Source: Dactylorhiza incarnata
Taxonomy: Eukaryota; Streptophyta; Magnoliopsida; Asparagales; Orchidaceae
Assembly: GCA_033032865.1 (NCBI GenBank)
Contig: JAWHQI010000525.1
Span: forward strand, 62,001 to 126,000
Direction: 5' to 3'
DNA length: 64,000 nt
The position numbers and the translations under genes are program-made. Of the stretch, positions 21,358 through 32,378 are shown piece after piece. The notes beneath the pieces are model-generated. The model was not told the origin of the DNA and searched no databases. It worked only from the letters and a program-made list of their open reading frames with translations. Numbering within the stretch: the first letter of the stretch is position 1; every line of letters starts with the position of its first letter.

Positions 21358-22348
21358 CTCAGATCTGTAAACAAATCCTACAGTTTTTGGACCGCAAGCC
21401 TTACAGTGAACGATAAACAACGATTCTTTTGCCTGATGAAGATCAGCTTATTGACTTGAAGATGATGCTTCTGATTTGAACCTTGACAGCACAGATCTTC
21501 TTCAAGCTTCTTCTTTAGCCTGATGTTGACTGGCTTTTTTACTTGAAGAAAATGCTTCTGATTTTATCTCTTCCAGCGCAAGTTCTTCTTCAATCCTTCT
21601 TGACTCGAACGATTATTTTCAGTCAATGTTGATTGATTGATTCTTAGAGAACACAAGATATGAGTTTTGTTCTCTTCTCCTTCTTGACTGCTCTCCGTAG
21701 CTATTACTATTTTATTGATATGTTGTGCTGGATACTTTTTTGTTCCAAGGTTCCAGAGCTTTTAGGGCATCCACTGTTCCTTTTTATAGGACCGAGGAGC
21801 CGCCCAATGGCCTCCTGTAATGTTCCATAAGTGTCAGAAGCCCTTTCCTTTAGAGCACGCGCTGATTGGACAATCAGGCGGTGGCATTAAATGTTGATAG
21901 CGCATCTGGCAACTTTTGAATTTGTCTCGATGATATTTCCATCGTTACGACGACATGGACAATATCTCGACGATAGAGCTTGTCGTTGTCTTGGACTTGG
22001 ATAGATTTTCAAGTCTTCTTCCTTCTTCTTCAGACAAGGATATCTCGATGATACGTGACATCGCTTCTGCACTAGTGATTATGACGATAGACTATCTTCT
22101 TGATATGTCGTCGTAATCTTCTCGACTGCTTGATGTCGCCGACACCACCTTGTATTATTGACGACATTATCAGTATCATGTCGATAAGCTATTCCTTAGC
22201 AACTGCTATCTTGATAACTGCTTCCTTGGCCTTCTCGACGTCAAGCCTTCTTTACGTCGATATCGTCGATATCAATCTTTCATTGCCTTTTCAATGATAC
22301 GGCTTCTTTACTACAATGTTGTCGACATTTGTTTTACTTAGCCTTTTC

Positions 22349-24574
22349 TGTAACACCCCAAAAATCGTAGTTCAGCGAGGTAGGCGGAGTGGTAGTGCTG
22401 CGTTCGGGATAGGCTAAAATTCCATAGCTGTTCAGTGCGCACGACCAGTGTCCTCTTCGCGCACGACCAGTGACCGTGCGCATGTGATCGTGCGTTAATT
22501 CGCAAGGATTTGGAGTTCTGTCTCGAACAGTGCGCACGACCAGTGTCCTCTTCGCGCACGACCAGTGACCGTGCGCATGTGATCGTGCGTTAATTCGCAC
22601 GGATTCAGAGTTCTGTCTCGAACAGTGCGCACGACCAGTGTCCTCTTCGCGCACGACCAGTGACCGTGCGCATGTGATCATGCGTTAATTCGCAAGGATT
22701 CGGAGTTCTGTCTCGAACAGTGCGCACGACCAGTGTCCTCTTCGCGCACGACCAGTGACCGTGCGCATGTGATCGTGCGCCCTGTTTATTCTGCTCCGCG
22801 ATTTTGAGCAGAGAAGGAGATCGGTCCGTCCAAATCTATTGGAATTTGATCCAATGGCTGCGATGGTTGGCTGGGGGGTTTTAGGGCTTGGTAGAGGAGT
22901 TAAACCCTCATTATTTCCAAGGCTTTCTCTCTCTTAGGTTGGAGAAAGGAGGAGGAGGCAAGGAGGAAGAAGAAGGGGAATCCGCCATTGCCGGAGCTTC
23001 GGAGCTCCGTTCGCCGATCCGAGACCGGCAGTGCGTAGAGGGCATCAAGGCACTTCTTCTCCACCGTGTGGTTGCAAGCTTCTCATGGCTAGGAGGAGAT
23101 CTCAAAAGGTAACGACATTTCTCCTCCCGGTATTTAGGATGCGTGTTTGGCATCCCTTCTTTTTCTGCATTTTGGCACCGGATCCGTCGAGTGAGAGGGA
23201 TCCGGGTCGCCTTGGTTCAAGATAAACCACCGGGTTGATTGTGTCCGTCCCCGGCATGTTTTGCACTAGAGATCCGCTCCGTTAGCGGATTAGGCATTGT
23301 GGGTGAAGCCGAATTTGTGGCCGTTGGTCCGATCCGGTGATGTTGATTTACGCGCATTTTAGGGGTTTTGTTAGAAATCCGATTACGGCGAACTCGTCGT
23401 TGTGATGCCTTTGTAGCTTCGTGTGGTAACGAATGTTGGGTTTAGGGCGGAGAAATAATGTGCGGATTGTGGGGCTTGTGATGCCTAGTGTTGTGCGAAG
23501 GCGCGATTGGTCTTTGTGGTCGGCTGGCTATCCCGTGAAGACTGAGATTCACGTGTGGAGAGTGTCCCGGCAAGATTAGTCCCTTCGATTGTTGACTGAC
23601 GAGAATGTCTGTGCTACGGTTGAGTCCGTTGACGGTCGCCAAGCGAGGCAATCGGTGGACGTTGTCCCGAAAGTAAGCCCAGGGCCTTGGGACGTTTTGG
23701 TTGGCCAGAATTCTTAGAATCGGTCTTGGTGCGTTGTTGGCGGCCCGAGCGTGTGAGCTGTCAGACAAGACCGATGGCATGGTGGGCCAGGCGAGGTGGG
23801 TCTCAGTGAGAGCGCTTGGCCTTGGGTTTTGATGCCCTTGTGGGGAAGTAATGAGTACCCTTGTTGTTGGTGATGTATGATGATGTGTTAGATTCATATG
23901 CTTTAGGGCGCCTTGGGTGAAACCCGGGCTTGCACTCATTTTGCATTGTTAGGCCCCTTTTATTACCTGCTCAACATAGAAACGTGGATGATGCTTGTGA
24001 CACTCATGCCATTATTTATGTTGCTTTCCTTTATGTACTTTTGCATACGAAGTGCTGACTTGCAGGGTGAAGTAGTTCCCCGGGGTCCGCTAGGACGGCC
24101 GGGAGGAGGGATGTTGTTACACTGCTTGTGGTCAGCCATAGCTGACTCTCGTTTACCGCTCTTTGTGACTTGGTTGCAGGGCAAGAATCGCAGGCTGGAC
24201 CCAGCGCGCCGGCCAAAAAGGCCTAAAGCTTCATGAAGTGCTTAGTTGATTTCCTGCATTACTATCTTCGTACATTGTTATATCCGGCTTGCATGCCGAG
24301 GTAGTATAGGGAAAAACTATCCTTCCCCTTTTGTTGGGATGTCTTTTATTATGGAATGTTTGATGTTTTGGACATTGTTTTGTAAGGCCTTAAGGCCAGT
24401 TGGACTCCTTTGTAGTATGGACAATCTCTGTGGCTTAGTTTGTTTCCGCTGTGTTGTCTGAGTTATGAGATTGGGTAGTTAATATCATCTTTTAATACTA
24501 AAGCTGTGGCGGTTATATGCTGTGGGGTCCCGGCCGGACCCATATTATATGGTCATTACAGGGGAGGTGTTACA
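22349..24574 (+). repeat. K 5' LTR
   Basis: It begins TGTAACACCCC and ends GGTGTTACA (inverted ends), 2226 bases. It contains the 95-bp tandem array (22433-22783), then a purine-rich stretch (about 22925-22980) and a long downstream part with TTGTTGGGATGTC and TAAGGCCTTAAGGCC near the end. Confidence 0.95.
22433..22783 (+). repeat. 95-bp tandem array with GCGCACGACC palindromic words (K 5' LTR)
   Basis: Units start CAGTGCGCACGACCAGTG at 22433, 22528, 22623 and 22718, a constant 95-base period. The fourth is partial. Each unit contains GCGCACG and CGTGCGC as inverted halves plus GATCGTGCG. The link between units reads GAGTTCTGTCTCGAACAG. The same link and words occur in the LTRs of G at a 96-base period. 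Confidence 0.95.
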
Positions 24575-24577
24575 ATT

Positions 24578-24589
24578 TGGTATCAGAGC
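24578..24589 (+). other. K primer binding site (tRNA-iMet type)
   Basis: TGGTATCAGAGC lies three bases after the LTR end and is followed by TAGG. This is the standard initiator-methionine tRNA primer site of plant chromoviruses and copia elements. Confidence 0.95.
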
Positions 24590-24819
24590 TAGGTTTGTTC
24601 TAGTGTTCTTGCGAGGTCTAGTGTTTTTGGATCGCGTAAGAGATTGTTCACATAGGAGTATTGTGCGGGATCATGAGTATCCCTGCGTTTGGGTCTTGCG
24701 TTTAGATCCTGATGAGCATTTATTTGTTTCCTTGCTTATGAAAGGATGTTGGCGACGATGCGGGGACCTCGAGGAGGCAAGAGGAGCCTTCGGGGAGTAG
24801 TGCTACTGCTCCAGGCCTC

Positions 24820-27800
24820 ATGAATGTGGGCATGTCCCCGGCTGATTTCTGTCGCATGCTAGCGGAGGCAATGGTAGCGGCTCAAGCTGGAGCGATGCCA
24901 CGGGTTCCTACGCCGGTGGTGCAAGTTGCGACCCCCGTCACTCCGGCGGCTACGCCGGATACACCGGATGTCGAAGTAAGGCAAGCAGAGCCTCTAGCGG
25001 AGAGAGCTGTTCCGATGGGTGATCGATTCATGAAGTATTTCTTGAGTTTACACCCTCCGACATTCAAGGGAGTGGGCACTCCAACGGATGCCGAGGATTG
25101 GCTTTCGAGGATCCAGGAGCTCTTGAAGGCAGCTGAGACCCCAGCTGAGAGGCAGTCTCACTTTGCGAGCTTCATGTTAGAGGGCGATGCGAAGTTGTGG
25201 TGGGTGAACCATAACGGTCGACTTTTTGTTGGGCGTGTTCCGTCCATGGAGGAGTTCGGAAATGCTTTCCTAAAGCGTTACATTCCGGCTTCAACAAGGT
25301 TAGCACTGCAGCGGCAGTTTCTGCATTTGGTGCAGCGGGAGAAGACGGTGGATGAATATCTGCAAGAGTTCACTCGGTTGGGTCGGTATGCGGGCACGAC
25401 AATGGCAGATGATGAAGAGAGAGATAACCTCTTTTATCAAGGGTTGAGGGAAAATTTAAGGCAACCACTCATAGCCTTGAAGAATGCGGGATTCAATGAG
25501 TTGGTCGAAGCCGCTCGCACGCTGGAGAGCGACTTGGAGCGAACTCAACGGCGAAAGGGTGTTGCGGCAAGGCAGGGAGAAGGAAAGCCTTCTAAGTCTC
25601 AGTCCCAGTGGAAGTCCGAGGGCAGCCGATGGAAGAAGAAGCCCCGTCCTAATAGGCCTGGGGAGAGAAGTGGCGCACCTTCGGGAGATTTCCGTTCCAA
25701 AGGTCCGGTTACTTGTTACCAGTGTGGCAAGGTGGGTCACATTAGTCGTTTTTGTACCGAGGGCGGAGCTGGGCCAGAGCCGAGACAAGAACAATCGGTG
25801 CGTTCGGGTCCCAGTGTTGCAGAGAAGGGGAAAGCGGCGGAGTCGAGTGCTTCGCGGTTCCCTCCAGTGCAGCCTAGGGCCTATAATCTTGGGCAACAGG
25901 AAGCGATACGTCAACCCGATGTGGTGACAGGTACGAAAGGTTTAAGTTGCGTTTGTTACTATACTATAGTTTGCGGCCTTTCATGTTTGTTTTGCACGTG
26001 GTTAGGTTTCGTGCTAGTTTCGGGCTACCCCTCTCGAGTGTTGTTCGACACGGGGGCGTCACACTCTTTTCTTGCGGAAAGTTTTATCCGGAAGATTGGT
26101 GCTGAGCCCGTAGTGGCAGGAGTGGAGCTGAGTGTGCGTATGCCGAATGGGTCTTTCATGACTACCATAAGGAAGGGACGCATTGTGATGCAAATTGGCG
26201 ATTGTGATTTCGTGTTGGTAGCAGCGATTCTGCCACTAGCCGAATTCGATGTTATCTTGGGAATGGACTGGCTTGCGGAGCAGCGAGCTAGTATCGACTG
26301 CCAGTTGAAGGTGGTAACCCTGAGAGCTGAAGGTAGAGCAGAGGTCAAGTTTGAAGGCCTAAGCGGAGTGGCTTGCTCCCTGATTTCCGCTATGCAAATG
26401 AGGCGTGCGGTGAATCAAGGAGGCGAGGCGTTTTTAGCTTTGTTGGAGGCTCACTCCACAAAGTTGGCTATTAGAGAAATTCCGGTGGTGGAAGAATTTG
26501 AGGATGTATTCCCCGAGGAGCTTCCGGGAGCACCTCCTCAGCGTGAAATCGATTTCTCGATAGAGTTGGTACCGGGTGCGAGGCCGGTGTCGCGTCCTCC
26601 GTTTAGGATGGCACCGAAGGAACTGGCCGAGCTAAAGGTTCAGTTGCAAGAGTTGTTAGAGCAAGGGTACATTAGGCCCAGCTCTTCGCCGTGGAGCGCA
26701 CCGGTTTTGTTTGTGAAGAAAAAGGACGGAAGTATGCGGTTGTGCATTGATTACCGTGAGATAAATAAGTTGACCGTCAAGAATAAATATCCGATTCCCC
26801 GAATCGATGATTTGTTCGACCAGTTAGTGGGGTCGGTGGTGTACTCCAAGTTGGATTTGAAATCGGGGTACTACCAGTTGAAGATTCGAGAAGAGGACGT
26901 TGCCAAGACAGCGTTTGGGACTCGTTATGGACACTACGAGTTTTCGGTGATGCCGTTCGGACTGACGAACGCGCCATCTGTGTTCATGGATTTGATGAAC
27001 AGGGTTTTTCGCCCGTTCTTAGATTCGTTCGTGGTGGTGTTTATTGATGATATTTTGGTGTATTCAAAATCGGAGGCAGAGCATGAGTCTCACTTGAGGC
27101 AAGTATTGCAGACTCTAAGGGAGAATCAGCTTTATGCTAAGTTCTCAAAATGTGAGTTTTGGATCGAGAAGGTGGCTTTCTTGGGGCACATAATTAGTGG
27201 AGATGGGGTGGCGGTAGATCCAGAGAAGATTGAAGCCATTAAGGGTTGGCCTGTATTGAGAACTGTGGCGGAAGTCCGGAGCTTCCTTGGACTAGCCGGT
27301 TATTACAGAAGATTCGTGGAGAACTTTTCGCGGATGGCGTTGCCCCTCACCACACTCACTCGCAAGGACCAGAGGTTTGTTTGGACACCGGAGTGTGCCC
27401 GGGCATTCGAGAATTTGAAGGAAAGATTGATGTCTGCCCCAATCCTTAGTCTTCCTTGTGGGACGGAAGGATTTCAGATCTTTAGCGACGTGTCAGGTTG
27501 CGGGTTGAGTTGCGTGCTGGTGCAGCACGGCAAGGTGATAGCGTATGGGTCAAGGCAGTTAAAGACTCATGAGAGGAATTATCCCGTCCATGATCTGGAG
27601 TTGGCAGCGGTAATCTTTGCGCTAAAACTGTGGAGACACTTTGTTTATGGTGCGAAGGTGGAGATCTTCACGGATCACAAAAGCCTGAGGTATCTCCTAG
27701 ACCAAAAGGATCTGAATATGCGGCAGCATAGGTGGGTCGAGTTCCTTGGGGACTACGACGTGGAGATTCAGTATACGCCGGGTAAAGCCAACGTGGTGGC

Positions 27801-28023
27801 GGATGCTTTGAGTAGGAAGTACTCCGGGCAAGGTAATTGGATGGAGGCGCATAGCGAGCGTTTGATTCGAGACTTGGAGTCTCTTGACATTTCTTGTGTG
27901 GCTAGAGCTGAGTCTAGCATAGCTCGTTTGAACTGGATTGAAATGCAGTGTGATATAACGGATCGAATCCGAGAGGCGACCAGTGCGGACGAGGAGTGCC
28001 AACAGTTGCTGTTGGAGGCTTAG
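24820..28023 (+). CDS. K gag-protease-RT-RNase H polyprotein (1067 codons)
   Basis: This is the main polyprotein of K. Order: gag capsid (about residues 65-235, with [15 protein letters not shown] and [12 protein letters not shown]); CCHC zinc knuckle [14 protein letters not shown] (about 304); the intron-like segment (about codons 371-395); aspartic protease ([21 protein letters not shown]); reverse transcriptase with intact box FIDDILVYS; Ty3-type RNase H with [23 protein letters not shown] and VADALSRK. Integrase follows in the same frame after a TAG at 28021. ATG 24820 is the first in this frame downstream of the primer site. An upstream ATG near 24748 is in another frame, so a small indel may have hidden the original start. 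Confidence 0.95.
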   Translation: MNVGMSPADFCRMLAEAMVAAQAGAMPRVPTPVVQVATPVTPAATPDTPDVEVRQAEPLAERAVPMGDRFMKYFLSLHPPTFKGVGTPTDAEDWLSRIQELLKAAETPAERQSHFASFMLEGDAKLWWVNHNGRLFVGRVPSMEEFGNAFLKRYIPASTRLALQRQFLHLVQREKTVDEYLQEFTRLGRYAGTTMADDEERDNLFYQGLRENLRQPLIALKNAGFNELVEAARTLESDLERTQRRKGVAARQGEGKPSKSQSQWKSEGSRWKKKPRPNRPGERSGAPSGDFRSKGPVTCYQCGKVGHISRFCTEGGAGPEPRQEQSVRSGPSVAEKGKAAESSASRFPPVQPRAYNLGQQEAIRQPDVVTGTKGLSCVCYYTIVCGLSCLFCTWLGFVLVSGYPSRVLFDTGASHSFLAESFIRKIGAEPVVAGVELSVRMPNGSFMTTIRKGRIVMQIGDCDFVLVAAILPLAEFDVILGMDWLAEQRASIDCQLKVVTLRAEGRAEVKFEGLSGVACSLISAMQMRRAVNQGGEAFLALLEAHSTKLAIREIPVVEEFEDVFPEELPGAPPQREIDFSIELVPGARPVSRPPFRMAPKELAELKVQLQELLEQGYIRPSSSPWSAPVLFVKKKDGSMRLCIDYREINKLTVKNKYPIPRIDDLFDQLVGSVVYSKLDLKSGYYQLKIREEDVAKTAFGTRYGHYEFSVMPFGLTNAPSVFMDLMNRVFRPFLDSFVVVFIDDILVYSKSEAEHESHLRQVLQTLRENQLYAKFSKCEFWIEKVAFLGHIISGDGVAVDPEKIEAIKGWPVLRTVAEVRSFLGLAGYYRRFVENFSRMALPLTTLTRKDQRFVWTPECARAFENLKERLMSAPILSLPCGTEGFQIFSDVSGCGLSCVLVQHGKVIAYGSRQLKTHERNYPVHDLELAAVIFALKLWRHFVYGAKVEIFTDHKSLRYLLDQKDLNMRQHRWVEFLGDYDVEIQYTPGKANVVADALSRKYSGQGNWMEAHSERLIRDLESLDISCVARAESSIARLNWIEMQCDITDRIREATSADEECQQLLLEA
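25931..26005 (+). other. Intron-like segment between gag and protease in element K (75 nt)
   Basis: After the codons for VVTG the sequence GTACGAAAGG begins, and GTGGTTAG ends 75 nt later, before the [18 protein letters not shown] frame. The ends are GT-AG. The 25 residues encoded inside are cysteine-rich and hydrophobic ([19 protein letters not shown]) and have no counterpart in A's protein. A carries its own GT-AG segment at exactly this codon. Because 75 is a multiple of three and no stop lies inside, both spliced and unspliced RNAs keep the frame. No clear CTAAC branch site is visible here. Confidence 0.65.
28021..28023 (+). other. In-frame UAG between RNase H and integrase of K
   Basis: The codons GAG GCT TAG CAA AGC GAA lie in the gag-pol frame, and the frame stays open from 28024 to 29406. 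A nonsense mutation of a CAG codon is the simplest reading. TAG followed by CAA also begins some known leaky stop contexts, but the next codon does not fit the full consensus. Confidence 0.9.
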
Positions 28024-28041
28024 CAAAGCGAAGGCACTGCC

Positions 28042-29406
28042 TTGGAGATGGTTGGTGGAATTCTGAGGAGAGACGGGAGGATCTGTGTTCCGCGCTTCGG
28101 CAAGCTTCGCGAGGAGTTGATGTTTGAAGCTCACTTTACGAAGTACTCCGTTCATCCAGGAAGTACAAAGATGTACGCGGATTTGAAGAAATCTTTTTGG
28201 TGGCCTGGGATGAAGCGGGATGTAGCCGAGTACGTGAGTCGATGTCAGACTTGTGCCTTGGTGAAGGCTGAGTGCCAGAGGCCCGGTGGGTTCTTGAAGC
28301 CTCTTCCCATCCCCGAATGGAAATTTGATGACATCTCTATGGATTTTATGCATGGTTTGCCTCGATCGCAGCAGGGTAACGATGCGATTTGGGTGATAGT
28401 GGATCGCCTGACGAAGGTGGCCCACTTCATTCCGAATCAGAAAAGCGATGGCGTGGAGAAGCTCGTGGAGCTTTATGTTCGAAACATTGTGCGATTGCAC
28501 GGGATTCCGAAGAGCATTGTTAGTGATCGCGATGGGCGATTCACATCGAAGGACTGGAGATTTGTGCAGAAAAGTCTAGGCACGAGGCTCAAGTTTAGCA
28601 CCGCGTTCCATCCGCAGACCGATGGTCAGACGGAGCGAACGAACCGTACGTTGGAAGACATGTTGAGGATGTGTGCTCTTGACTTTGGCAAAGGTTGGGA
28701 GGACCACCTTTTCATGGTGGAGTTCGCCTATAATAATAGCTTCCAGGCGAGTATCAAGATGGCGCCATACGAAGCTTTGTATGGAAGGAAGTGTCGAACG
28801 CCGATGTCTTGGGTAGAGGTGGGAGACACTAAGCTTTTGGGAAAGCAAGTGGTGGAAGATGCTTGCGAGATTGTGCGGACGATTCAGGAGCGCATGAAGG
28901 TTGCTCAGGATCGACAAGCGAAGTATTTTAATGCGCGCCACAGAAATGTGGAGTTTGCAGTGGGCGACATGGTCTACTTGAAGATCAAGCCGTTCAAGGG
29001 TGTTTCGCGGGTGCGGCGACTCAAGAAGTTGAGTCCGAGATATTTGGGTCCGTTCGAGGTTACGGAGCGTATAGGCGAAGCAGCCTATCGTTTGGCATTG
29101 TCCGCAGAGCTGAGTGGATTACATGACGTTTTTCATGTCTCCGTACTGAGGAAAGCTTTGGTGGAGCCGAGCGTCGTGGTCGAAGCGGCGGCGGTGCCGG
29201 TGATGGAGAACTTGGGGGCGAGGGTTCGCCCGGTGTGCGTGGAGGATTCAGAAGTCCGGCAGTTGCGTAACAAGCAAGTCAAACTTGTAAAGGTGCGATG
29301 GGACAACTGCGGGCGAGACGAATTCTCTTGGGAGCGTGAGCAAGCGATGCGGGAGGATTTCCCGGAACTTTTCGCTCCAGGTATGTGTTATGAATTCCCT
29401 GTTTAA
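28042..29406 (+). CDS. K integrase with chromodomain-like tail (454 codons from first ATG)
   Basis: This is the in-frame continuation of the K polyprotein after the TAG. It has the HHCC zinc site (EAHFTKYSVHPGS, CQTCALVKAEC), the catalytic core with IWVIVDRLTKVAHFIPN, SIVSDRDGRFTS and FHPQTDGQTERTN (DDE residues), and the GPF-type region KLSPRYLGPFEV with SGLHDVFHVSVLRK. It ends in KVRWDNCGRDEFSWEREQ, the Tekay/Del chromodomain variant. Translation from its own ATG is not expected in this family; it would normally be released by protease. Confidence 0.93.
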   Translation: MEMVGGILRRDGRICVPRFGKLREELMFEAHFTKYSVHPGSTKMYADLKKSFWWPGMKRDVAEYVSRCQTCALVKAECQRPGGFLKPLPIPEWKFDDISMDFMHGLPRSQQGNDAIWVIVDRLTKVAHFIPNQKSDGVEKLVELYVRNIVRLHGIPKSIVSDRDGRFTSKDWRFVQKSLGTRLKFSTAFHPQTDGQTERTNRTLEDMLRMCALDFGKGWEDHLFMVEFAYNNSFQASIKMAPYEALYGRKCRTPMSWVEVGDTKLLGKQVVEDACEIVRTIQERMKVAQDRQAKYFNARHRNVEFAVGDMVYLKIKPFKGVSRVRRLKKLSPRYLGPFEVTERIGEAAYRLALSAELSGLHDVFHVSVLRKALVEPSVVVEAAAVPVMENLGARVRPVCVEDSEVRQLRNKQVKLVKVRWDNCGRDEFSWEREQAMREDFPELFAPGMCYEFPV

Positions 29407-29429
29407 ATTCTGAAATTTCGGGACGAAAT

Positions 29430-29449
29430 TCGTTTAAGGGGGGTGGAGT
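29430..29449 (+). other. K polypurine tract
   Basis: TTTAAGGGGGGTGGAGT lies directly before the 3' LTR start TGTAACACC at 29450. The preceding GGGACGAAATT is also found, reversed, at the same place in A (AAATTTCGTCCC near 3865-3880). Confidence 0.9.
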
Positions 29450-31674
29450 TGTAACACCCCAAAAATCGTAGTTCAGCGAGGTAGGCGGAGTGGTAGTGCT
29501 GCGTTCGGGATAGGCTAAAATTCCATAGCTGTTCAGTGCGCACGACCAGTGTCCTCTTCGTGCACGACCAGTGACCGTGCGCATGTGATCGTGCGTTAAT
29601 TCGCAAGGATTCGGAGTTCTGTCTCGAACAGTGCGCACGACCAGTGTCCTCTTCGCGCACGACCAGTGACCGTGTGCATGTGATCGTGCGTTAATTCGCA
29701 AGGATTCGGAGTTCTGTCTCGAACAGTGCGCACGACCAGTGTCCTCTTCGCGCACGACCAGTGACCGTGCGCATGTGATCGTGCATTAATTCGCAAGGAT
29801 TTGGAGTTCTGTCTCGAACAGTGCGCACGACCAGTGTCCTCTTCGCGCACGACCAGTGACCGTGCGCATGTGATCGTGCGCCCTGTTTATTCTGCTCCGC
29901 GATTTTGAGCGGAGAAGGAGATCGGTCCGTCCAAATCTATTGGAATTTGATCCAACGGCTGCGATGGTTGGCTGGGGGGTTTTAGGGCTTGGTAGAGGAG
30001 TTAAACCCTCATTATTTCCAAGGCTTTCTCTCTCTTAGGTTGGAGAAAGGAGGAGGAGGCAAGGAGGAAGAAAAAGGGGAATCCGCCATTGCCGGAGCTT
30101 CGGAGCTCCGTTCGCCGATCCGAGACCGGCAGTGCGTAGAGGGCATCAAGGCGCTTCTTCTCCACCGTGTGGTTGCAAGCTTCTCATGCCTAGGAGGAGA
30201 TCTCAAAAGGTAACGACATTTCTCCTCCCGGTCTTTAGGATGCGTGTTTGGCATCCCTTCTTTTTCTGCATTTTGGCACCGGATCCGTCGAGTGAGAGGG
30301 ATCCGGGTCGCCTTGGTTCAAGATAAACCACCGGGTTGATTGTGTCCGTCCCCGGCATGTTTTGCACTAGAGATCCGCTCCGTTAGCGGATTAGGCATTG
30401 TGGGTGAAGCCGGATTTGTGGCCGTTGGTCCGATCCGGTGATGTTGATTTACGCGCATTTTAGGGGTTTTGTTAGAAATCCGATTACGGCGAACTCGTCG
30501 TTGTGATGCCTTTGTAGCTTCGTGTGGTAATGAATGTATGGTTTAGGGCGGAGAAATAATGTGCGGATTGTGGGGCTTGTGATGCCTAGTGTTGTGCGAA
30601 GGCGCGATTGGTCTTTGTGGCCGGCTGGCTATCCCGTGAAGACTGAGATTCACGTGTGGAGAGTGTCCCGACAAGATTAGTCCCTTCGATTGTTGACTGA
30701 CGAGAATGTCTGTGCTATGGTTGAGTCCGTTGACGGTCGCCAGGCGAGGCAATCGGTGGACGTTGTCCCGAAAGTAAGCCCAGGGCCTTGGGACGTTTTG
30801 GTTGGCCAGAATTCTTAGAATCGGTCTTGGTGCGTTGTTGGCGGCCCGAGCGTGTGAGCTGTCAGACAAGCCCGATGGCATGGTGGGCCAGGCGAGGTGG
30901 GTCTCAGCGAGAGCGCTTGGCCTTGGGTTTTGATGCCCTTGTGGGGAAGTAATGAGTACCCTTGTGTTGGTGATGTATGATGATGTGTTAGATTCATACG
31001 CTTTAGGGCGCCTTGGGTGAAACCCGGGCTTGCACTCATTTTGCATTGTTAGGCCCCTTTTATTACCTACTCAACATAGAAACATGGATGATGCTTGTGA
31101 CACTCATGCCAGTATTTATGTTGCTTTCCTTTATGTACTTTTGCATACGAAGTGCTGACTTGCAGGGTGAAGTAGTTCCCCGGGGTCCGCTAGGACGGCC
31201 GGGAGGAGGGATGTTGTTACACCGCTTGTGGTCAGCCATAGCTGACCCTCGTTTACCGCTCTTTGTGACTTGGTTGCAGGGCAAGAATCGCAGGCTGGAC
31301 CCAGCGCGCCGGCCAAAAAGACCTAAAGCTTCATGAAGTGCTTAGTTGATTTCCTGCATTACTTTCTTCGTACTTTGTTATATCCGGCTTGCATGCCGAG
31401 GTAGTATAGGGAAAAACTATCCTTCCCCTTTTGTTGGGATGTCTTTTATTATGGAATGTTTGATGTTTTGGACATTGTTTTGTAAGGCCTTAAGGCCAGT
31501 TGGACTCCTTTGTAGTATGGACAATCTATGTGGCTTAGTTTGTTTCCGCTGTGTTGTCTGAGTTATGAGATTGGGTAGTTAATATCATCTTTTAATACTA
31601 AAGCTGTGGCGGTTATATGCTGTGGGGTCCCGGCCGGACCCATATTATATGGTCATTACAGGGGAGGTGTTACA
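29450..31674 (+). repeat. K 3' LTR
   Basis: It matches 22349-24574 almost throughout, with scattered substitutions and a 3-base difference near 23863/30964. It contains the same 95-bp array, with units starting at 29534, 29629, 29724 and 29819. The target duplication ttttc follows. Confidence 0.95.
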
Positions 31675-32033
31675 TTTTCGATGTCAAGGCTTCTTTACGA
31701 CGATGTTATCGACATTGTCTTGTACTTGTACTTATGTCTTCTTCCTTCATCTCAACATCCCGATATCGTCATGTGGTGTTGTAGTGTTGATGTCACAACG
31801 ATGTCATCATGTGCATGTTATCTCGATGATAACTGACATGATTCTTTTGCTTTGCTCTGCACATCATTTCAACGACATGCATACCCTTTCCGAAGATATT
31901 TGTCACCAAGACATTCTTTGTACTTGGCTTCCACTGAGATGATAAAACTAAGAAAGTAATCAAATACAAAGTGAAGTGTTCTTGAATTGGTGACTTCTTC
32001 AAATCAGGAATCATGAGGTCAGGATTCCCAACA

Positions 32034-32378
32034 AGAGGAATCCAAGACAATATCATTTTGTACACAAAACGAAATTATTGTGATTACAAATGATATCGTG
32101 TTGATGACACTACGATTTCATCATTATGACACGACGATACCTAATTAACTATCCGTCAAATCATAAATCTAAAATGAATCAATCATTGCCATTAAATCTG
32201 AATCAATTTAATCTCTAAATACGCGGCCCTTCGCTTCCCACACTAGAAATTATAAATGTGGTCAAATGTCTTGAAATTAAAAGCATATGCTACATTTTCC
32301 CTAAAAGTCGTCGAGTGCTCTCAATCGGGTGGCAGTAAACAAGTCGATACTCTCAGCTCTCTGTCAAGCATCTGAGAG
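32034..32378. other. AT-rich spacer between J and the transposon-protein remnant
   Basis: I see no gene, LTR or clear repeat here. It starts at the J outer boundary (agagg) and ends at an ATG. TCTCAGCTCTCTGTC lies shortly before that ATG. Confidence 0.5.

Larger units (their letters stand above)
22349..31674 (+). mobile_element. K: young, nearly intact Ty3/gypsy chromovirus (Tekay/Del type)
   Basis: K has LTRs at 22349-24574 and 29450-31674, a perfect target duplication ttttc (22344-22348, 31675-31679), an intact initiator-methionine primer site, one long gag-pol frame and a polypurine tract. The LTRs are almost identical by eye and have the same number of internal tandem units, so insertion was recent. 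All catalytic motifs I can check are present. The only clear defect in pol is one in-frame TAG before integrase. It is related to A but clearly diverged in both LTR and protein. Confidence 0.97.
17118..32033 (-). mobile_element. J: SIRE-like copia element with a short internal region
   Basis: On the minus strand J has a 5' LTR (20845-32033, interrupted by K), a diverged primer site, gag, a protease start and a 3' LTR (17118-17999, whose far end is cut off by C1). LTR ends are TGTTGGGA (minus) and, at the other side, TGTTAGGT (plus). The internal region is only about 2.8 kb: integrase and reverse transcriptase are absent. It is therefore a deleted or non-autonomous SIRE-type element, and the oldest layer of the left half. 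Confidence 0.85.
20845..32033 (-). repeat. J 5' LTR, interrupted by K
   Basis: The segments are 20845-22348 and 31680-32033, about 1.86 kb. The plus-strand ends are TGTTAGG and TCCCAACA. It includes a 15-base G run (20875-20889) close to its transcribed end, a repeated CCCGCAAG region (21110-21400), and the block shared with the J 3' LTR. K is inserted at ttttc. The bases after the LTR (agagg, 32034) are the outer flank. Confidence 0.85.

Noticed and set aside
22433..22783. Regular palindromic repeats that could suggest a CRISPR array
   Set aside because: The interval between palindromes is itself repeated, not unique spacer sequence. The array lies inside an LTR of a plant retrotransposon and occurs in both LTRs.
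23442..23939. Minus-strand frame of 165 codons in the K LTR (and its copy at 30543-31046)
   Set aside because: It lies entirely in LTR sequence, antisense to K, with low-complexity HNTRHHKPHN-type composition. The 3' LTR copy differs by indels that change the frame end.
24522..24800. 92-codon frame before the K gag
   Set aside because: It spans the LTR end, primer site and leader. Only its last part, near 24748, may be the original gag start displaced by an indel; as a separate gene it has no support.
28042..29406. Integrase of K as an independent gene with its own start
   Set aside because: It is in the same frame as the upstream gag-pol and only a TAG separates them. Retrotransposon integrase is normally made as part of the polyprotein.
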